Assembly (NCBI GenBank): GCA_030706635.1
Contig: JAUZOD010000003.1
Coordinates: 62,001 to 126,000 of the forward strand
DNA: 64,000 bases
Direction of reading: 5' to 3'
Origin: Bacteroidota bacterium
GTDB taxonomy: Bacteria > Bacteroidota > Bacteroidia > Chitinophagales > Chitinophagaceae
A program made the translations under genes and the position numbers. The notes below the pieces were generated by a model. It was not told the origin of the DNA and did not search any database. It saw nothing but the letters and a program-made list of their open reading frames with translations. Positions within the stretch are counted from its first letter, which is position 1. Each line of letters begins with the position of its first letter. Below are positions 54,919 to 63,572 of the stretch, piece by piece.

Positions 54919-57189
54919 TTAGCGTATACCGTTAAGAGTAATCTCCAAAACATCCCTCGAATTCCCACCCACAAAAACCTTAAACGCTCCGGGCTCGTAA
55001 ACCCAGTGCAGCTGGCTGTTGACGAACTTCAGGTCGTCTGTATTCAAAGTAAAAACAACTTCCTTGCTTTCTCCTTTTTTCAGCCAGACTTTCTGAAATT
55101 TTTTCAGCTCCTTCACGGGCTGGGTAACACTGGCCACCATATCGCGTATGTATAACTGTACGGTTTCTTCTCCATCATAATTTCCGGTGTTGCTCACCGT
55201 TAGCTTGACCTGTATGGGGTGCCTGGGGGAAATCTGTGTGTGGTCCGGAACCAGCCCGCTATAGGAAAAATGGGTGTAGCTAAGGCCGTATCCAAAGGGA
55301 TAGAGGGGATCATTGGGAATGTCCAGATAGTCGGACTTGAATTTGGGACTTCCTTTTCCATCGTAAGGACGACCGGTATTTTTTGCGTTGTAATACACAG
55401 GGATCTGTCCTACGCTTACCGGGAACGACATAGATAATTTTCCGGATGGGTTGTAATCGCCAAACAATACATCGGCGATGGCATTGCCGGCTTCCGTTCC
55501 GCCAAACCAGGCGTCGAGAATAGCATTCACGTGCTGATTTTCCCATTCAAGCGTCAGTGGCCTTCCGTTGAAAAGCACCAGCACAACAGGCTTTCCGGTT
55601 TTCACCAGGGCTTTCAGCAGGGTTTCCTGACTTTCGGGTATTGAGATATCCGCACGGCTGGACGACTCACCGGTCATGTCTGCGGCTTCACCGAGTACGG
55701 CCACTACTACATCTGATTTTTCTGCAGCTGCTACCGCTTCATTCAGCATGTCTTCAGGCTTGCGCGTTTCGGGTTCGATCTCCGGTCCAAATACATTGGT
55801 GTGGGCAACCAGAACGCTATCGTCTGAGATATTTGCTCCTTTGGCATACAATATATTAACGCTTGTGCCTGCAACATTCTTTATTCCTTCCAGTACAGAA
55901 ACAGATTTTGACGGGTCCCCTGCAACGCTCCAGGTGCCCAGCATGTTGCGGTGGTTGCTGGCCAGCGGACCGATCAGCGCAATGGTTCCTGATTTTTTCA
56001 GCGGGAGCACCTGTTCTCCATTCTTTAGCAATACAAAACTGTGTTCAGCCGTTTCTCTCGCTGCGTTGCGATTTGTTGCCGAGAGAATTTCTGCAGACGC
56101 GCGTTCTGCATTCATCCGGCGATAAGGATCGGTGAAAAGTCCAAGCTTGTATTTTGCTTCCAACACCCTGCGGCACGCCTGATCAACTTGTTTCTCTGTT
56201 ACACGACCTTTTTTTAGGGATTGTTTTAAGGTGGTCAGGTATCCTTCAGCCACCATATCCATGTCCAGTCCGGCATTCATCGCCAGAGCCGAAACGGTTT
56301 GGAGATCGCCCATGCCGTGCGCAGTCATTTCACTCAACGAAGTATAATCAGAAACGACAAGTCCTTTGAACTTCCATTCGTTGCGTAAAAGGTCCGTCAG
56401 CAGCCATTTGTTACCCGTTGCCGGAATACCATCGATTTCGTTGAAAGAGGTCATGACACTTCCCACTCCGGCATCCACCGCGGCTTTGTAAGGCGGGAGA
56501 TAATATTGATACATTTTAATGCGGCTCATGTCAACAGTATTGTATTCCCTCCCGGCTTCTGCCGCGCCATACAGGGCAAAATGTTTTACGCAAGCCATCA
56601 GCGCATCCTTTTGGGCGAGATCTTTTCCCTGATATCCGCGGACCATGGCAGCGGCAATGGCGGATCCCAGGCAGGGATCTTCGCCCGAGCCTTCGGCAAC
56701 CCTGCCCCAGCGGGGATCGCGGGCAATGTCTACCATGGGGGAGAATGTCCAGTCCAGGCCATCCGCACTGGCTTCGGCTGCAGCGATCCGGGCACTTTTT
56801 TGAATGAGCACAGTATCCCAGGTGCAGGACATGGCCAGCGGAATGGGAAACACTGTTTCAAGGCCATGAATTACATCCAGCCCGAATAACAATGGGATAT
56901 GAAGCCTGCTATGTTGCACGGCAATGTCCTGGGCCTGCCTCACTTTCTCCGGTCCGGTAATTCCGAACAGGCCGCCTACTTTCCCCTGGCGGATCTTTTC
57001 ATCCACGTCCTGGCTTACCACGGAGCCCGTGACGGCACCTCCGGGGGTTACCAGATTGAGCTGACCAATTTTTTCATCCACCGTCATTTTGCTCATCAGC
57101 GTACTGATGAACCCATTCATCTTGTTGTCCTGCGCCTGAATGTGGATTGCGGCGATCAGCAGGAAACAGGCCATAAATTGTTTTCTCAT
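54919..57189 (-). CDS. Exported GH3 beta-glucosidase (BglX-like)
   Basis: This 756-residue glycoside hydrolase of family 3 has a signal peptide (FMACFLLIAAIHIQAQ), the N-terminal barrel with the nucleophile in GLVVSDYTSL, KHFALYGAAEAGREYN and WTFSPMVDIARDPRWGRVAEG, the middle sandwich domain (NGRPLTLEWE) and a C-terminal fibronectin III-like domain. It removes glucose from beta-linked oligosaccharides. In this locus the substrates are probably the products of the three GH144-type enzymes. The start MRKQF is chosen for the signal peptide. It lies 13 bp downstream of the SGNH gene stop. Confidence 0.93.
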   Translation of the reverse strand: MRKQFMACFLLIAAIHIQAQDNKMNGFISTLMSKMTVDEKIGQLNLVTPGGAVTGSVVSQDVDEKIRQGKVGGLFGITGPEKVRQAQDIAVQHSRLHIPLLFGLDVIHGLETVFPIPLAMSCTWDTVLIQKSARIAAAEASADGLDWTFSPMVDIARDPRWGRVAEGSGEDPCLGSAIAAAMVRGYQGKDLAQKDALMACVKHFALYGAAEAGREYNTVDMSRIKMYQYYLPPYKAAVDAGVGSVMTSFNEIDGIPATGNKWLLTDLLRNEWKFKGLVVSDYTSLSEMTAHGMGDLQTVSALAMNAGLDMDMVAEGYLTTLKQSLKKGRVTEKQVDQACRRVLEAKYKLGLFTDPYRRMNAERASAEILSATNRNAARETAEHSFVLLKNGEQVLPLKKSGTIALIGPLASNHRNMLGTWSVAGDPSKSVSVLEGIKNVAGTSVNILYAKGANISDDSVLVAHTNVFGPEIEPETRKPEDMLNEAVAAAEKSDVVVAVLGEAADMTGESSSRADISIPESQETLLKALVKTGKPVVLVLFNGRPLTLEWENQHVNAILDAWFGGTEAGNAIADVLFGDYNPSGKLSMSFPVSVGQIPVYYNAKNTGRPYDGKGSPKFKSDYLDIPNDPLYPFGYGLSYTHFSYSGLVPDHTQISPRHPIQVKLTVSNTGNYDGEETVQLYIRDMVASVTQPVKELKKFQKVWLKKGESKEVVFTLNTDDLKFVNSQLHWVYEPGAFKVFVGGNSRDVLEITLNGIR

Positions 57190-57202
57190 GAAAGGCCATT
57201 TA

Positions 57203-57859
57203 TTATTTGAATAGATAAGGGGCGATTTCTTTTTGCCAGATGGCATATCCCTTAGGTCTCATGTGGAGCATATCATCCCGGTAAAGATCTTTTCTCAATG
57301 TGCCGTCCGCATTCAGCATCTTATGATAGACATCAACAAAATGCGCGTGGGTCTGGATAGAAAGATAGGTTTTGATGAGCAGGTTGGCTTCTTCCATTTC
57401 TGGCAGCAGGTTTTCCCTGCTGGGGCTCGGTTTCAGCGAAACGAAAACAATATCTTCTCCCGGCATTTTTGAACGGATGAGTTCAAACAAGGTCTTGAAC
57501 CGCTCAAAAACAGTTTTGCCGGTAACGGTATCTGCCCCGGCCAGATCATTCTCTCCGCAATAGATCACGATCTGCCTGGGTTGATAGGGAAAGATAATCT
57601 CATCAGCATACCGGATTACATCCGGGAGGGAAGATCCGCCGAATCCGCGGTTGATGATCGTATATCCGGGAAAATAATTACTTACATCCTGCCAGAAACG
57701 GAAAGAAGAACTGCCGACAAAAAGAATCGCATCCTTTGGCGGGAAGCGGATGCTGTCCTGTTTTTTAAATTGTCCGATCTCATCGGAAAAAGGCTGGGTC
57801 ATGGCAACGGAAACGGACAGCGAGATCAGGATCAGCAAAAAGACTCTGTATAGTTTCAT
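57203..57859 (-). CDS. Exported SGNH/GDSL hydrolase
   Basis: This 218-residue protein has a signal peptide (VFLLILISLSVSVAMTQ) and the SGNH blocks: FVGSSSFRFW, NRGFGGSSLPD, GENDLAGADT and DMLHMRPKGY. It is a serine esterase or acyl hydrolase. In this locus it may remove acyl (for example succinyl or acetyl) groups from glucan, since cyclic beta-1,2-glucans are often substituted, but this is inference. Confidence 0.9.
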   Translation of the reverse strand: MKLYRVFLLILISLSVSVAMTQPFSDEIGQFKKQDSIRFPPKDAILFVGSSSFRFWQDVSNYFPGYTIINRGFGGSSLPDVIRYADEIIFPYQPRQIVIYCGENDLAGADTVTGKTVFERFKTLFELIRSKMPGEDIVFVSLKPSPSRENLLPEMEEANLLIKTYLSIQTHAHFVDVYHKMLNADGTLRKDLYRDDMLHMRPKGYAIWQKEIAPYLFK

Positions 57860-57964
57860 GATGATTATTTTAATTTTTATTTTACTTCCCGTGCTTTCAT
57901 CCCCGAATCTCCGGATCCATTGATGGCAAATTTACCAGTGGCATGTGACGATCCGGCCTGCGGT

Positions 57965-59395
57965 TTAATGCAATGATTGCAGGAACGGACTTTCAAATCC
58001 GAGTTTTTTTAAACCGGCACGGATATCCGGAATTTGCATAAAGAGTTTCCACAACAATCCGCTTCTGTAATTTTCTATCATCACCACAATCGGAGCTTCA
58101 TCAATGGCGAGGTGTGTTTTGGCATACCAATGATGGGTTTCGCTGAAGCCGTCGGCAAAGCCGTATGGCCCCCAGATCCTGTCTCCAAGATCGTAATAAA
58201 AATGTTTCAGGGCCTGCATGGAATATTCAGGGGTATAAGGAAATGAAGAAAGCGCCGCGGTAGGCTGTATGACGCCCAGATCAACCTGTGGACAATGGGC
58301 CACGTATCCCTTGTAACTGTCCCCCGCTGTAAGTCCCCAGCAGTTCTCTCCATATCCGGCATATTTTTTTGGATTCTCTATGCAGTAAGCTCTGTTTATT
58401 AAGGTATGGTTTTTTACCTGTTCCCAATAGTCAATGCCGTGCTGGTCGGTGAGCTTCCGGGGGTCTATCCCCATGTAGGTGTATTGCTCAAAAAAAAGCG
58501 GACCGCCTTTATCAAAATTACCCAACGGTAATGGATAACCGTAGTATGATTTACCATTTTTCCAGCTTGCGCTTTTTACCCAGGTGTTTGTATAAGCATC
58601 CGCTGAAATGGGGTGGGAATGGGAAGAAGCGGCAACGATATAGGTAATTAGCGCTTCATCATAGCCATACACCGGGAAATTCATGTCAAATCCATTATTT
58701 GGACTCCAGTGCCAGTATAGTAGTTTATTGTCATTTTTTGTATGCCAGTCCCAGTTCGCGTTTTCCCACATCTCACTGACCCGCTTTTGAAAATATCGCT
58801 CGGGCAGGGTATTGCCGTTGAAATATTCTTTGGCTGCCAGCATGCCCATCATCAGGTAAGACGTTTCCACGATATCCGCGCCATCGTCCAGCCTCCCGAA
58901 CGGAATGGTTTTTCCGGTAATCCCATTGATAAAATGCGGATAGATTCCATGAAAGCAATCGGCCTTCGTGAGGAAATCCGCGATCTGAATAAGCCTTCTC
59001 AAAGCTGTATCCCTGCCAATCCATCCGCGGTTGACGGCTACCACGGTAGCCATGATACCAAAACCCGTTCCTCCGGTGGCGCAGGCATCCGGTCCGAATT
59101 CATCTTTACTCAGATTGGGCTCGTCGTCCGCTTCATTGATAAAGTCCCAATAGTATTCTGCTTTTACGGTATTGTCTCTTTCCAGGGCCATGCCGCTGTT
59201 TGGATGGGCATGATGCCAGAAATAACGAAAGGTTTGCCGTTGTATAATGTCCAGCAGTGCTGAGTCGGAAATATTGCGAATGATCCCGACCGGTATGATG
59301 GAATCTCCGGCCGTCGATGCCGTTTTCCGGCTTTGGGGAAATGCGAACGTTATGGCCAGCAGAAAAACAATCGTTTGGAATAGTCTTTTTTTCAT
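57965..59395 (-). CDS. Glycoamylase-fold hydrolase (GH144-type), copy A
   Basis: This 476-residue exported enzyme (signal peptide MKKRLFQTIVFLLAITFAFPQ) has the (alpha/alpha)6 glycoamylase domain, whose founding GH144 members cleave beta-1,2-glucan. Conserved stretches are DDGADIVETSYLMMG, HWSPNNGF, GYDEALITYIVAASSHS, GGPLFFEQYTYMGIDP and YGENCWGLTA. It differs from copies B and C by about 20 extra residues before ATGGTGFG and by several substitutions, so its cleavage mode may differ. A frame from a further upstream ATG overlaps the stop of copy B by ATGA; I prefer the internal start for the signal peptide. Confidence 0.87.
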   Translation of the reverse strand: MKKRLFQTIVFLLAITFAFPQSRKTASTAGDSIIPVGIIRNISDSALLDIIQRQTFRYFWHHAHPNSGMALERDNTVKAEYYWDFINEADDEPNLSKDEFGPDACATGGTGFGIMATVVAVNRGWIGRDTALRRLIQIADFLTKADCFHGIYPHFINGITGKTIPFGRLDDGADIVETSYLMMGMLAAKEYFNGNTLPERYFQKRVSEMWENANWDWHTKNDNKLLYWHWSPNNGFDMNFPVYGYDEALITYIVAASSHSHPISADAYTNTWVKSASWKNGKSYYGYPLPLGNFDKGGPLFFEQYTYMGIDPRKLTDQHGIDYWEQVKNHTLINRAYCIENPKKYAGYGENCWGLTAGDSYKGYVAHCPQVDLGVIQPTAALSSFPYTPEYSMQALKHFYYDLGDRIWGPYGFADGFSETHHWYAKTHLAIDEAPIVVMIENYRSGLLWKLFMQIPDIRAGLKKLGFESPFLQSLH

Positions 59396-59424
59396 ACGCT
59401 GTTTGTCAAATGTACTGCTGACCA

Positions 59425-60795
59425 TCATTTTTTCAGCCAGGGACTTTCGAACCCCAGCTTTTCTAATCCGGCCTTTACTTCAGGACAGCTCATAAACAAT
59501 CTCCATAATAAACCGGTTCTGTAATTTTCTATCATGGAAACGATCGGACCTTCGTCAATGGCAAGGTATTCGGTGGCATACCAGTTCTTTTCCTCACTGA
59601 AAGCATCCGTAAAACCAAACCCGCCCCATATTTTATTGCCCAGGTCGTTATAAAAATACCTTAATGCGTGCAGGGAATACTGCGGGGTATAAGGAAATGC
59701 CGAGAGCGCAGCCGTTGGCGTGATTACGCCCAGATCATTGGTTGGCGAATGCGCATCGTATCCTCTATAATCATCACTTGCCGTCAGGCCCCAGCAATTT
59801 TCTCCATAACCTTTGAAGTGATGGGGATTGATAACACAATGTTTGTAATTGATCAGCGTGTGGTTATAATTTTCTTCCCAGTAATCAGCGTATTGGTCTT
59901 TCAGTCCGTGCGGGTCGAGACCAATGAAAGAATACTGGGAGAAAAACAACGGCCCTCCGTAGTCAAATCCCAGGGGCAGCTTAACTCCATAAAATTCTTT
60001 ACCGTTATAAAAGTGATTGCTCTGCGCCCAGCAGTTATGATACACTTTTGCATTGATGGAATAAGTGGGTGAGGAGGCGGCAAGCACATAAGTGATCAGA
60101 CATTCATTCCAGCCCCGGATTTCGAAATTCATGCTCCAGCCGTTATTGGGACTCCAGTGCCAGTAGAGCAGGTCCAGCCCCCCGCGCGTATGCCAGTTCC
60201 ATTCCGCCTCTCTCCAGAGGGAGTTTATGCGGTTGCGCAATTCATTTTCTCCCGCGTTCTCCCGATTGAAATATTGTCGCGCGCAAAGCAATCCTTCAAA
60301 TAAATAAGAAGTTTCCACGATGTCTGCTCCATCGTCTTTTCTGCTGAACGGGATGGTTTTTCCCGTAGCGCCATTCATCCAGTGGGGGAAAATACCATGA
60401 TAGCTGGATGCTTTTGAAAGAAAGCGCGTTTCCTTTAATAAGAATCTTACTGCTGTATCCCGGGTAATCCATTTTCTCTCCGTGGCAACAATAATGGCCA
60501 TCACGCCGAATCCGCTTCCGCCGGTGGTAACCACTTCATCGCCATAATCAAACGATTTGTTGCTGCGCTCCCGGGCGAGGCCGCTGACGGGATGGGCGTA
60601 GTCCCAGAAATATTTAAAGGTCTGTTTTTGTACCAGGTCAAGCAGGGCGCTGTCTGACAAAACTTTTCTTTCTGAAACCTCAGGCCGGCTTTTGGAAAGG
60701 CTTTTTGCAGGCTGGGCATAGGAAGCTGAGACCGGCAGACTAAAGCAGACCCAGGCGAGGATTGCCGCCTTAAAAGAAAAGTATTTCATGCGCAT
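59425..60795 (-). CDS. Glycoamylase-fold hydrolase (GH144-type), copy B
   Basis: This 456-residue exported enzyme (signal peptide ILAWVCFSLPVSASYAQ) has the same domain as copy A. It shows DDGADIVETSYLFEGLLCA, HWSPNNGW, GWNECLITYVLAASS, GGPLFFSQYSFIGLDP and YGENCWGLTASDDYRG. It is closer to copy C, sharing VVTTGGSGFGVMAI, FPHWMNGATGKTIPF and HSPTNDLGVI. The start may be either of two close methionines. Its stop overlaps an upstream alternative start of copy A. Confidence 0.88.
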   Translation of the reverse strand: MRMKYFSFKAAILAWVCFSLPVSASYAQPAKSLSKSRPEVSERKVLSDSALLDLVQKQTFKYFWDYAHPVSGLARERSNKSFDYGDEVVTTGGSGFGVMAIIVATERKWITRDTAVRFLLKETRFLSKASSYHGIFPHWMNGATGKTIPFSRKDDGADIVETSYLFEGLLCARQYFNRENAGENELRNRINSLWREAEWNWHTRGGLDLLYWHWSPNNGWSMNFEIRGWNECLITYVLAASSPTYSINAKVYHNCWAQSNHFYNGKEFYGVKLPLGFDYGGPLFFSQYSFIGLDPHGLKDQYADYWEENYNHTLINYKHCVINPHHFKGYGENCWGLTASDDYRGYDAHSPTNDLGVITPTAALSAFPYTPQYSLHALRYFYNDLGNKIWGGFGFTDAFSEEKNWYATEYLAIDEGPIVSMIENYRTGLLWRLFMSCPEVKAGLEKLGFESPWLKK

Positions 60796-60799
60796 CGCT

Positions 60800-62470
60800 T
60801 TAATTCAGCTGAGGGCTCTGGAAACCGAGATTCTTCATTCCTGTTTTGATTTCCGGGCAACTCATAAAGAGATTCCATAAAAGGCCGGAACGGTAATTTT
60901 CGATCATGATGATTTCAGGACCCTGATCTATTGCAAGATAAGAATTGGCGAACCAAAGATTGCTGAGATTGAAGGCATCTGCAAAACCGTATTGTCCCCA
61001 GATCTTATCTCCCAGCTTATAATAGAAAAATTTCAGGGCGTTCATTGACTGAGTCGGTGTATAGGGCAGAGAAGAAATAGCAGCAGTAGGCGAAATAACG
61101 CCAATATCATTGGTTGGCGAGTGCGCCGAATAACCGGATGCGTTGTCGTCGCTGGCGCTGAGGCCCCAGCACAGATTGCTGTAGCCGTTGAAATGATCCG
61201 GATTGGCGACGCAGTAGCTGTAGTTGATCATGGTATGGGCTGTATCCTGGGTCCAGTAATTCGCATAGGCATCACTGAGGTTATGGGGATCAATACCGAG
61301 AAAAGAATAATGCGCAAAGAAAAGGGGACCTCCCTCAACAGGTCCCAGGGGTAAGACAATTCCGTAATAAGCAACGCCATTCTTCATGCCCCCGTTCTGC
61401 GCCCAGCCATTATCATAAACGATCTTTGGTATCCTGTTAGAATCTATCGCAGATGAAGCGGCAAGGGCATAAACGATCATCGCTTCATCCCATCCGCTGA
61501 TCTGCTGGCCGATAGCGAAATTAAAATCCGGACTCCAATGCCAGTACAAAACATTTTGTCCGTTTTGCCGGAACCAGTTCCATTCTACGCCATTGTATAT
61601 ACTGTTAATGTTTGTACGAAGAGAGATTTCATCCGGATCGGTTGTGCTGTTGAAGAATTGGCGAGCGCAGAGTAGTCCTTCGATCATGTACGATGTTTCA
61701 ACAAGATCCGCTCCATCATCCTGCGCGGTGAAGGGGATCGTTGCTCCGGTGGCGCCATTCATCCAGTGCGGAAAGGCGCCGTGGTATCGCTGGGCCTTGC
61801 TGATCAGAAAATTGACGATAAGGTTAATGCGCGCGAGACCTTCTGCGTGGGAAATGAAATTCCGTTGAATGCCAACCAGGATGGCCATGACACCGAAGCC
61901 GCTACCGCCGGTGGTTACAACATCAGCGGAGGAATTCCGTTCCCGCGCGAGGCCGGAAACAGGATGGCCGAAATCGTAAAAATATTTGAAGGTTTGCTGT
62001 TGCACGAGGGTGAGGAGCGCGCTGTCCGATATTTGAGGGAATTTATCGGTTGAATCCAGCGAGGTGACAAAACTTAGTTTGGCTACCGTCTTTAAAGCGG
62101 AATCCGCTACTGATTTTATGCCTACTACACTAACTGTATAATTGGTTAAATGATTTAATGCGGTGGTGGGTTGTATAATCAGGGAACTGTCCCCATTACT
62201 AAAAGAATAATTATTGGCCACAACAGTATTGCCGGATACGAAACCGATGTTTCCGGCGGCGGTTGATTTGTTTATGGGTGCGGAAAATGAGAATTTAATC
62301 ACGGGGTTAACAGCTAAGTTGTACAACGTCTTATTGGTTGACGGGCTATCGTTGGCGGTAGCCTTAACCAGGTTAAACGGATTGGTTCCGGGAGCGGGAT
62401 TGGAAGCTTTTTCTTTTTTGCAGGAGAGAAAGGTAAATATCGTCAGAGTAAGAATGAATATTTTTTTCAC
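60800..62470 (-). CDS. Lipoprotein glycoamylase-fold hydrolase (GH144-type), copy C
   Basis: This 556-residue enzyme starts at GTG, giving VKKIFILTLTIFTFLSC with the lipidated cysteine at 17. A longer frame continues upstream but runs through the terminator of the LamG gene, so GTG is preferred. An Ig-like domain (about 30-145) precedes the glycoamylase domain, with FTAQDDGADLVETSY, HWSPDFNFA, GWDEAMIVYALAASS and GGPLFFAHYSFLGIDP. It should be displayed on the cell surface and could make the first cut of the polysaccharide. It lies 4 bp from copy B. Confidence 0.88.
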   Translation of the reverse strand: MKKIFILTLTIFTFLSCKKEKASNPAPGTNPFNLVKATANDSPSTNKTLYNLAVNPVIKFSFSAPINKSTAAGNIGFVSGNTVVANNYSFSNGDSSLIIQPTTALNHLTNYTVSVVGIKSVADSALKTVAKLSFVTSLDSTDKFPQISDSALLTLVQQQTFKYFYDFGHPVSGLARERNSSADVVTTGGSGFGVMAILVGIQRNFISHAEGLARINLIVNFLISKAQRYHGAFPHWMNGATGATIPFTAQDDGADLVETSYMIEGLLCARQFFNSTTDPDEISLRTNINSIYNGVEWNWFRQNGQNVLYWHWSPDFNFAIGQQISGWDEAMIVYALAASSAIDSNRIPKIVYDNGWAQNGGMKNGVAYYGIVLPLGPVEGGPLFFAHYSFLGIDPHNLSDAYANYWTQDTAHTMINYSYCVANPDHFNGYSNLCWGLSASDDNASGYSAHSPTNDIGVISPTAAISSLPYTPTQSMNALKFFYYKLGDKIWGQYGFADAFNLSNLWFANSYLAIDQGPEIIMIENYRSGLLWNLFMSCPEIKTGMKNLGFQSPQLN

Positions 62471-62500
62471 AAGCTGAGCATTTACGTCACAAAAAAAATT

Positions 62501-62530
62501 AAAAGGCTGCCCGAAAGCAGGCAGCCTTTT
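62501..62530 (-). terminator. Rho-independent terminator after the LamG gene
   Basis: AAAAGGCTGCC and GGCAGCCTTTT form a stem with a short loop. On the minus strand it is followed by TTTTAATTTTTTTT. It separates the SusD/LamG genes from the three hydrolases, but may be read through. Confidence 0.8.
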
Positions 62531-62556
62531 AAAAGTCGGGTTCCTGAACAAATCAA

Positions 62557-63519
62557 TTACCGGCCTACCTTACCATTGAGGTACAAGCCTGCCACTTCGC
62601 CCTGCGACAAGGCCTTGTCGTAGACCCTTAAATCATCCATCTGGCCCAAAAAGCTTCCGTGGGCGCCGAGGGAGGACGAAACCCCATACAGGCCGGCTGG
62701 CCAGGTGCCGATGATGATGTTTGTAGGAGGATCGGAGGTGAAATTAATGGCGCCCAATAAGGCTGTTGCAGGTGACCCTGATCCGAGGGGAAGAGGACCG
62801 TCATACATGGTGGTGGGGGTAACATATCCACCGGATGACCAGGCCGAATTTACACCGATGGGAACTCCATTTTGATAAAAGACATAAGTAGATGATCCGG
62901 CATCATACGTCATAACGATATGTTCCCATTTAGCCACGGCATTGGTATCATAAGACTCCATCGTAAAGCCTTTATAATTTGGTGACCCGGGATCGGTGAA
63001 CCCATGATGTATTTTTACTGAATCTGTTCCTACCTGAGAAGGAGACGGTACGTCAGCTTCTAAAATAATTAAATTACCATCCTGGGCGGGAGTAGCTCCC
63101 GATAAGAAAAACATTCCGCCGGGTTCACCTGCAACTGGCAGTGCTGGTAAATTGTACCATACAGAAACGGAAAAACTACTTAAACTTGAAAATGCCGTAC
63201 CAGGTGTTAGCGTAGCGTAGGCTCCGGCAGCGCCCTGGTAGGCCTGCTTTCTGAGACCTGCCGTAAAGGTTGCACCCGTGGTTGTTGCAGTAAGACCCCC
63301 CTTCGCGTCGTTGGCATTGCCATCGAAAGGCCAGTAGGCAATTAAATCACTTGGAGCAACCGAATCGGAAGATGCGTACCCACCTAACAATATTACGGTT
63401 GTGTCACCAGGACCCGTAGGACCGGAACTGGATTTTTTGCTGCAGGAAGGGAGCATGCCAGCCACCAAAATGGCTATTCCTATCATGGACATACTGAATT
63501 TTAGATTTCTTGTTTTCAT
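62557..63519 (-). CDS. LamG domain lipoprotein
   Basis: This 320-residue lipoprotein has a signal ending at C26 (VAGMLPSC), a Ser/Gly/Pro linker, and one laminin G/concanavalin A-like domain (about 60-315; DLIAYWPFDGNANDAKG, FSVSVWYNL, DDLRVYDKALS). Such proteins beside SusD often act as surface glycan-binding proteins. It lies directly downstream of the susD gene and is followed by a terminator. Confidence 0.88.
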   Translation of the reverse strand: MKTRNLKFSMSMIGIAILVAGMLPSCSKKSSSGPTGPGDTTVILLGGYASSDSVAPSDLIAYWPFDGNANDAKGGLTATTTGATFTAGLRKQAYQGAAGAYATLTPGTAFSSLSSFSVSVWYNLPALPVAGEPGGMFFLSGATPAQDGNLIILEADVPSPSQVGTDSVKIHHGFTDPGSPNYKGFTMESYDTNAVAKWEHIVMTYDAGSSTYVFYQNGVPIGVNSAWSSGGYVTPTTMYDGPLPLGSGSPATALLGAINFTSDPPTNIIIGTWPAGLYGVSSSLGAHGSFLGQMDDLRVYDKALSQGEVAGLYLNGKVGR

Positions 63520-63572
63520 ACACTTGTTTTTATTTTAAAATTTACAATCTAACACGGTGATCCTACGGTTTC

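Noticed and set aside
57965-62470. Starch-degrading glucoamylase function for the three tandem hydrolases.
   Set aside because: The domain name is historic; the family with this fold in Bacteroidota is GH144 acting on beta-1,2-glucan, and no alpha-glucan enzymes are in the locus.
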